A program made the position numbers and the translations under genes. DNA of 64,000 nt. Origin: Fasciola hepatica (Eukaryota > Platyhelminthes > Trematoda > Plagiorchiida > Fasciolidae). Below the pieces are notes generated by a model. That model saw only the letters and a program-made list of their open reading frames with translations, had not been told where the DNA came from and made no database searches. Below are positions 57,871 through 64,000 of this stretch, one piece after another. Position 1 is the first letter of the stretch; the number at the start of each line of letters is the position of its first letter. Location: positions 1,207,501-1,271,500 of the forward strand of contig CANUEZ040000104.1 of the NCBI GenBank assembly GCA_948099385.1. The letters are read 5' to 3'.

Positions 57871-59515
57871 CTTGTAATAACGGTATATTTCTCGACTGAG
57901 ACCAAGACGCACTGGGCATGATCACAAGGTACAGCTTATCACAGCAGTATGAAATATTCACAAAGTTCAAAGGTCGAGTTTGAACGTCTCAGTCACAGTC
58001 CGACAGGACTAAACTGTGTCTGGGTTAGCTGAAGTGAGAGAGGTTAACGCGGGGAGTGCAAAGCGGTTTCGGTTTCGGATGCGGGATGTTGTGAAGAGTT
58101 TGCCAAGCACAAAGCTGCTGGTTAAAGCGTTATTGAAGTGTGGGAAAGATGTAGTAAATACTATAATGGTTTAGACAATGGTTTATCGGGAGGTCAAATA
58201 AAAATCGGGACATATAGAAGGAAATACATGGACGCACCGGCTGGTTACCAGAAGGATCAGTGTCAGAAGACAGGAGGGCGACTTCCGTCAGTGAATATCC
58301 GGGCGCGGTGGGAAGTAAAGCCAACGTCAAATCATCAATCAGCAACGTCAGCGGCGTATTGAGTGGTATTCCGCTGAAGTCATTTAGATAAATACTTAGG
58401 CTGGTGGACCGTGATATAAACCTAAAGAAGGAGGACCTGTGAGGTTAGATAAGTCTGTTCCAGTTGTCCTCCTGTTTAGGTATTTCCTTCGCGATACGGA
58501 GGGAACGACGTTACAATTGAAGGTCGATATGGGGAGAAATGCTTCACAAGGAAAGTAATGTCTTATCGAAGCAGCGTGAATTGTGGTTGAACTCTCCATC
58601 GGGGATTCCAAGAAGGTTCCTTTGAGAAGGGCTTCAGCTGGAATGAGAAGATGGAGCAGATCCTTCAAAACAAAGATGAAGAGAGGATGGGAAGGGGTGA
58701 AATGTGGGTACGCAGGTCCTATGATAGTGACTTGCAGAGGACCAGACCCGAGGCGGCAACGGATGTTGTTGGATGTAAGGATAAAGGTTTTCGTATATGC
58801 AACAAAAGAATATAGAGAAGTTTCGGCCACCGGCTAGCAGCAGGTATTTTATTTCATAGAGATCAAGTTTGCCGCCGACAGCGGGTCAAGAACTAAGGCC
58901 CGAACATGGGCGAGCTCGTCGTAAGCGGCTGGCCGTTCATGAGGAAAACGATTGGGTAGCAGACGAAAATGGATTGGGATTGCCTTGGTTGGCGAAACGG
59001 AGAAGGTAGGCTGAAAATTAAACTGCGGTGGTAAGATTACAACATTGGTTTGGGAAACACAACGACCGATAAGAGGGTATACTGGAAGTAATTGTAAGGA
59101 CAATACGTGATGTAGTTTGACGTCGGAATCTGCCCCTGCGTTCCAGTGAAACTGTTATGGTGGCCAGTAACCCGGGTAACTATCGTAATGGCAGTGGAGC
59201 GCAAAGTCAGGGGCTCCTCCTGGCATTGGCCAGCTTGAGTTTAAAACTACACAATGGCGGTCAAGTGTGGAAAGTAGTCCAATCCGATCAGTCAGATTCA
59301 CTTAGTCCGCGCGATAATCCAAGAGTAGCGCCTAGTGGACCGATGGCTACCCAAGTAACCGGCAGGATCTGAAACGAGGCCGGAGATGTGGCAGTATGGA
59401 GGACGTTCCAGCTGGGGGTTATGATTAAAGTATCAACAGAAGCACAACGATTACAATTTTGGGGGAGTATTCAGGGCCTAGGATTCGTGGGGAGATGGGC
59501 TTTATGGAAGTAGTT
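57871..59515 (-). repeat. (TAA)n-headed repeat, copy 2
   Basis: Begins taataacggtatatttctcgactgag, like 46765-46795. It is diverged from copy 1 but ends in the same way: ctggacgtgtttccagctg at 47882 corresponds to tatggaggacgttccagctg at 59395. As at copy 1, a CR1 follows directly on the right, so the pair recurs. Confidence 0.45.
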
Positions 59516-61598
59516 CCAGCTGTGGGTTATGATAGCTATAAAAATAATACACGACGAGCTAAGTGTATTATTACGGCAAGGGTAAAGCTCCATTGTGGCG
59601 CTCGGTGGCACGTCCATTGTTCCGCGGACAGGACTTTGAAGTCAGACGTTGACGGCAGAAGCCAGGTGGGGGTGTTTTGACGGGATTAAGCCATAGTTTC
59701 GGTGGTATATAAAGAGCTCCAAGCTGATAAAGTCACGGTGCGGCGGAGCGCTTTATGCTTGACGGGATTTATTTCCACGGAAGGTGGGTGGACGAAAGTT
59801 TGATGTTATATTAGAGCGATGGAGAAATCGATGATTTTTCTCCAGATCGTGGTGGCTATTCGGTCACGATTTGACATATGCTTGATGACGAGCGTCGTGT
59901 TTTGGGTAATTTCGATTTTCACTCCTTGTAGAGTTTTATAATTTCAAAGAAGTGCTAATGAGGCGATGGCAGTTCACGTACCTAAACAAGTAGCTGAGTA
60001 GGTATGGTATTGGTAAAACGACTGCTAGGCTTAAATGTGAAGTCTTAAGAGGACTGTGTCGGATACTATGGCCATCGGGGCACCTGCTTTCTTTTATGTG
60101 TGGGCGGCAGATGATCGTTCGGTTTCGCTCCAGTCATCTATAGCTAGAGCCAATGGGGGGGGGAGTGGTTTATGTTCTTGATGCATGAGGTGTAGGTGCT
60201 TTGCCCCCAGTGCAATCCTATGTTTGGAGAGTGGAGCCTGAGGCTGCCGCGTAGGAACTCGTGCTCACACTTCTTTTGGGCTAAAGACCAAAGTAAGCAC
60301 ACGAAAACCTAGGTAGGTGGCAAACAACATATAAGTATCAGGGGGTTGGCCCCAGAGAGATTCAGCTTTCACACTATTCCTAAGCTTTGCCAGGTGCTGG
60401 TGACAATGGTTCTATGTATCAATAAGACAGACCTTGAACACAGTGGACTTCACATGGATAAACTTTGGGAAGCCTGTATAGACACCGGAGTTTGGCATCA
60501 AGGAGCTGGTCCGAGACGGAACAGTGAACCCCGGAAGGGGGGGGGGTTGAACCGGGAGAGGTGAGGTCGGGTTCTGTTTGGATAGCACAGCCGGCTTGCT
60601 TGTAGCCCTGAGCAGGGTCGGGCAGAAGTACTGAGGGCTCGGCTAGTCCTCCCTTTTTTATTCGTGGCACCCTATACGTAGGGTCGGGTCGTGCCTGCAA
60701 AGGGGAATTCGCTCGTTGTTGAGGGGGCTTACAGCATGAATCTGGTTCTTTTGAAGCCAGAGGCATTTTTGGCAATTGTTTTTTGATTAGGAGGAGCGGA
60801 AGAGCAAGCATTCTACGTGGGGAGTACGTCCCACTTCTCCTCCGTCTGCCATTCTTTACGCGTGACCCATGAGGTCCTCCACTGCTGGAGTTGGCCGGTT
60901 TCCCCTCATTATAAGATAACCGCAGACTTGTTGCCATTTTTCCATTTTATTTGTCACGGCTTCCAGCTATAGACGAGAGAAAAAGTGGGAAACAGGCTCA
61001 CGGAAAGCCTTAAACAGCCGGGGATTTTATACTTGATGGCTCGTTTCTGACAAGACCCGAGTCCGACGAATTCAGTTTACATGTGAGATGGCTGGTGTTA
61101 GCATGAACTGTCGTGATATATTGGGACGACCCACAAATGGTTTAAAGCTTTGTTGAATAGGTATCAGATGCTATATAAGCCGATCATGGGAGGATGTTAG
61201 GGTCATGTGATAGGGAAGGAAGTCGAGCGATGGGTGCCTAACGGTTCCATTCAGGGTGACCTCCGGATGGAAGTTGGGGAGTCTGACAGGTGCTGCTTCT
61301 TGGGTTGGAGACAGAGGTGGAGACTAGATCAAAGGTAACACAGGGAACGCTTAAAGATTATCTTTTATGCGACCAGTGGCATTTCATATATTTAAATACG
61401 ATTTCGGGGGCACTAGACTCAGTCGTGAAAGTAACCAATTTTGACGTTGTAACCTGGTAGGTTTAACCTAGGTTGGTGGCAACGACGGTCAGTGATTAGG
61501 CATATGCTAGAGATTATTTGGGTTTCCGGTTAGTATACAACACTTTCACCGTAAGCTCTGTCAATGGTCATATATGGATTCAAACAAGCGATAAGTCT

Positions 61599-62301
61599 TC
61601 AGATCTGTAGCTCCATATGTAATCTAGACTTTGATATGGTTTGGGAGTCTATGGAACGGATAGTAGCCGGGAGTTTATTCCACAAAGTTGTATATTTAAG
61701 GAGGGAAAAGTTTTGCCTCACGAATTTCCGAGAAGTAGGGATCGTTTTACGGTGTTCCCTATTGCGCAGCTGATGTGCCGAGTTTATACTGAACTGTACT
61801 TGGCTAGAGGTTAGAGCTTGTTTGTAGAGCAAGTTAGAAAATGCGGGGTTGGGTTTTATTCTCCTAAGCCACAGAGTGTCAAGCCGCAAGGACGTACACT
61901 GTTGTCTGTAGCTTGGGTTCGTAGAAGGCCCAAACGGTTTTTTGATAAATAGACTCTGTATATTTTCACTGGTAATAATGTCAAGTTTGCGCATATTTTG
62001 AGAACAAAAGCTTACAATACTCTAGGGTTGGGCGAATATGAGTTTTGTATATCTCTAACTTACTGTTTGTGGGAAGAAAATATCTCTGCCACAAGCAGCT
62101 GGACTGGTTTGTCCTTGCCGGTACGTGGGAAATGTGTTTAGAGAAATTGAAAGCTTGAGAGTATTGTAGTCCAAGGCTTCGTATTGTTGGTGAAGATGGG
62201 ACTGAGACGTAGCCATTTTTGGGTGTACCGTGAGGAATGTTGCAGTTTACCGTGAGATAACTGCTTTCGTTCGCCGCAAAATTCCATTTCCTAGCGATCA
62301 C
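61599..62301 (-). pseudogene. CR1 RT thumb and C-terminal remnant
   Basis: Two overlapping frames (62301-61981 and 61994-61599) align with the thumb and C-terminal domain of the intact ORF2 at 48364-51759. Motifs are the LEYC block and LWNKLPATIR. A frameshift separates them near 61985. Confidence 0.78.
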
Positions 62302-63445
62302 GCCAGGAGGATAGGGGCCGTGTGTCGACCTTGATGTTATTTTGGTGCTACAGGTAGGTTTCCCCGCTCTAACTCGTAGACTATGCTCACCTCATCGGTC
62401 GATGCGAAAATTTCGCCATAAGTGACGTCTGTAACGGTTGTTCCGATCATGAGTAGCAAGTAGCCCAATTAAAGAATCCTAAGGTCAGAATAAGATTGAT
62501 GCGCTGATTCTACAGTAGTGAATTAACGAAGTATACGCATACAAATATGTAAAAACTCTTAGCGGCTAGGACCAGAGTTCAACGAAAGTCAATATCAGGT
62601 ACCACCGTCACGGCAGTCCCAGTTCGAGTCAAAAATATGCCACGGCCCATAAACAAAATATTAACAAATGTCCAAGTGTGGTGACTGATGCATGCTGTAC
62701 TTTTTGAGGGTCAATAAGATAAAGAGAATGGTCTCAACAATACGAGTATGCGACAAAGGCTAAGGAAGATTCTTATACTTGTACCTTACGACGACATTGC
62801 CAGTGTCATTTATATATAGCAGAAGCAGCAGTGGGCTCGTAACACTTCCTTGGATAACCTCGCTGTTTATCGGGCGAAGGTCTGACACCTGGCCTTTGAT
62901 GCAGGTAACTTGGTAACAGTCTTGTAGGTAGAATTAAAAGCAACTGAGTAGGAGTCTTTCAACCAAGTAACCTCTAATCTTGTTCACCAACTTGTGATGC
63001 GGAACTGTGTTGAAGTCTTTCGTCATATAAAGGTAGGCGATGACGAGCGCTCTGTCTTTGTCGACGGCTGTTCTCACCAAGTTCAGAAAGTAGAACTGGC
63101 AAGTTGAAACCAAGCTTGATCTGAGGCATCCTTTCTATCCGAAGCCGATGAGTATATGTGCGAAAACGTGATCGGTCAGGTAGTGTTTCACGGCTTCTTC
63201 CAGCAGCCTCGAGATCGTCGGCCATGATTACTTGGGCGGTAATTGGCAATGTCATGCACTGTGCCTTTCTTACGACTGGGGATGATAACGGATTTCTTCC
63301 ACTGGCTGGGGAAGCTTCCGCTTTGGAGAGATAGAATATGTGGATTTATTAGTAGAGGGAAGTATCCGGGCCACCAGGAGCGAATATTGTTTATGGTAGG
63401 CCGTCAGGTCCGGGATAGTAGGTTGGTTTGAAAGTGTGGATACAC

Positions 63446-63718
63446 CTACTTATATCCGTAGTGGATGACTGCCATAGAACTGAATGAAAAGGTTGTGAGA
63501 GACGGGGTTGCAAGCCGGGTACACGCTGGATCGAGAATCACGGGGATTGTGAAAAATGTGGTAAACGTTTCAGCTATCTTCCGAAATGACGTTATGAGAT
63601 TATCCAAATGGATGATCTGCCTTATGCATTGAGTTGATAGTGGGGCACGAGCGGTGTGCAACCGAGCTAGCTCTTGAGCTTTGTTTGGGTGACGTATTGC
63701 TTGGGTTTTTTGCTCCAT
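63446..63718 (-). pseudogene. CR1 linker remnant between endonuclease and RT
   Basis: 90 codons with AIRHPNKAQELARLHTAR and FRKIAETFTTFFT, matching ALRHPNKALKLSLLHKSR and DIAEAFNHYFA of the intact element. It shows that the same CR1 family continues toward the window end. Confidence 0.72.
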
Positions 63719-64000
63719 TTTTAGATCACGGGCTGTGAGGTGAATTTCGCAAGATAGGCTTTCCAGCCATAAGACTGTGGAAAGGTCTCTATATCATTGG
63801 TACTGCCGTCGAAGCCCTTCATATTGTCTTAGATGCGGACGTCCGTGAAATGATACTCCCATCTTGGTCCTACACTTGTTTAACACCTGAAGCAACATCA
63901 CCGTACCATTCCGTGCGACATCTGATATCAAAATGATAACAAAAATCTTTTTACGGCTCATCTAGATGTTGTCGTTTATTTCAAAATCGCTTCAATAACA

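Larger units (their letters stand above)
59516..64000 (-). mobile_element. Decayed CR1 LINE running off the window end
   Basis: Minus strand. Its 3' end near 59516-59560 resembles the one at 47895-47960. A ~2-kb 3' UTR follows without recognised content. RT pieces are at 61599-61994 (C-terminal: TLWLRRIKPNPAFSNLLYK, TTLWNKLPATIR), 61981-62301 (thumb: IRSLGLQYS, YKTHIRPTLEYCKLLFS) and about 62810-62880 (EVIQGSV, LLLLYIND). The linker is at 63446-63718 (AIRHPNKAQELARLHTAR). Several frameshifts are present. The upstream endonuclease would lie beyond 64000. Confidence 0.75.

Overview
This is eukaryotic DNA, almost certainly from a parasitic flatworm (Platyhelminthes). The coding traces are nearly all non-LTR retrotransposons of RTE and CR1/Jockey type like those of digenean flukes, plus one Ty3/Gypsy LTR element. 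The only host gene I recognise has spliceosomal introns of 51 bp and 14.3 kb. Digenea is my best guess and the species is not determinable. There are no bacterial operons, rRNA genes or CRISPR arrays.

Layout. (1) 1-14496: four head-to-tail units of about 3.86 kb (the fourth truncated), nearly identical. Each carries a 5'-truncated RTE fragment on the minus strand plus about 2.4 kb of unrecognised sequence. The array probably continues left of the window. (2) 14497-30438: a complete, apparently intact three-exon Jagunal (JAGN1) homologue on the minus strand: exon 1 at 30350-30438, exon 2 at 15878-16007, exon 3 at 15473-15826. Its first intron holds an RTE fragment, a tRNA-like sequence, a near full-length but dead RTE (minus), a second RTE (plus) broken by a CR1-like element, and a dead CR1-like RT. 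(3) 32380-42149: a Ty3/Gypsy element (plus) with two 291-bp LTRs, an apparent 5-bp target duplication and gag-PR-RT-RH-IN remnants. A minus-strand CR1 has inserted inside its RT gene. (4) 42150-64000: a decayed CR1-like RT, then two blocks that each combine a (TAA)n-headed repeat with a CR1 element. One CR1 (about 47895-52690) has an uninterrupted 1131-codon ORF2 with all expected endonuclease and RT catalytic motifs. The last CR1 runs off the window end.

The genes do not form a functional unit. One compact ER-membrane-protein gene has been stretched over 15 kb by successive transposon insertions and lies between a macrosatellite array and a nested transposon field. The host gene call rests on co-linear protein similarity, matching intron phases and canonical splice sites. 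Transposon calls rest on motifs read by eye. Exact element boundaries are approximate unless an LTR, tail or junction is stated.
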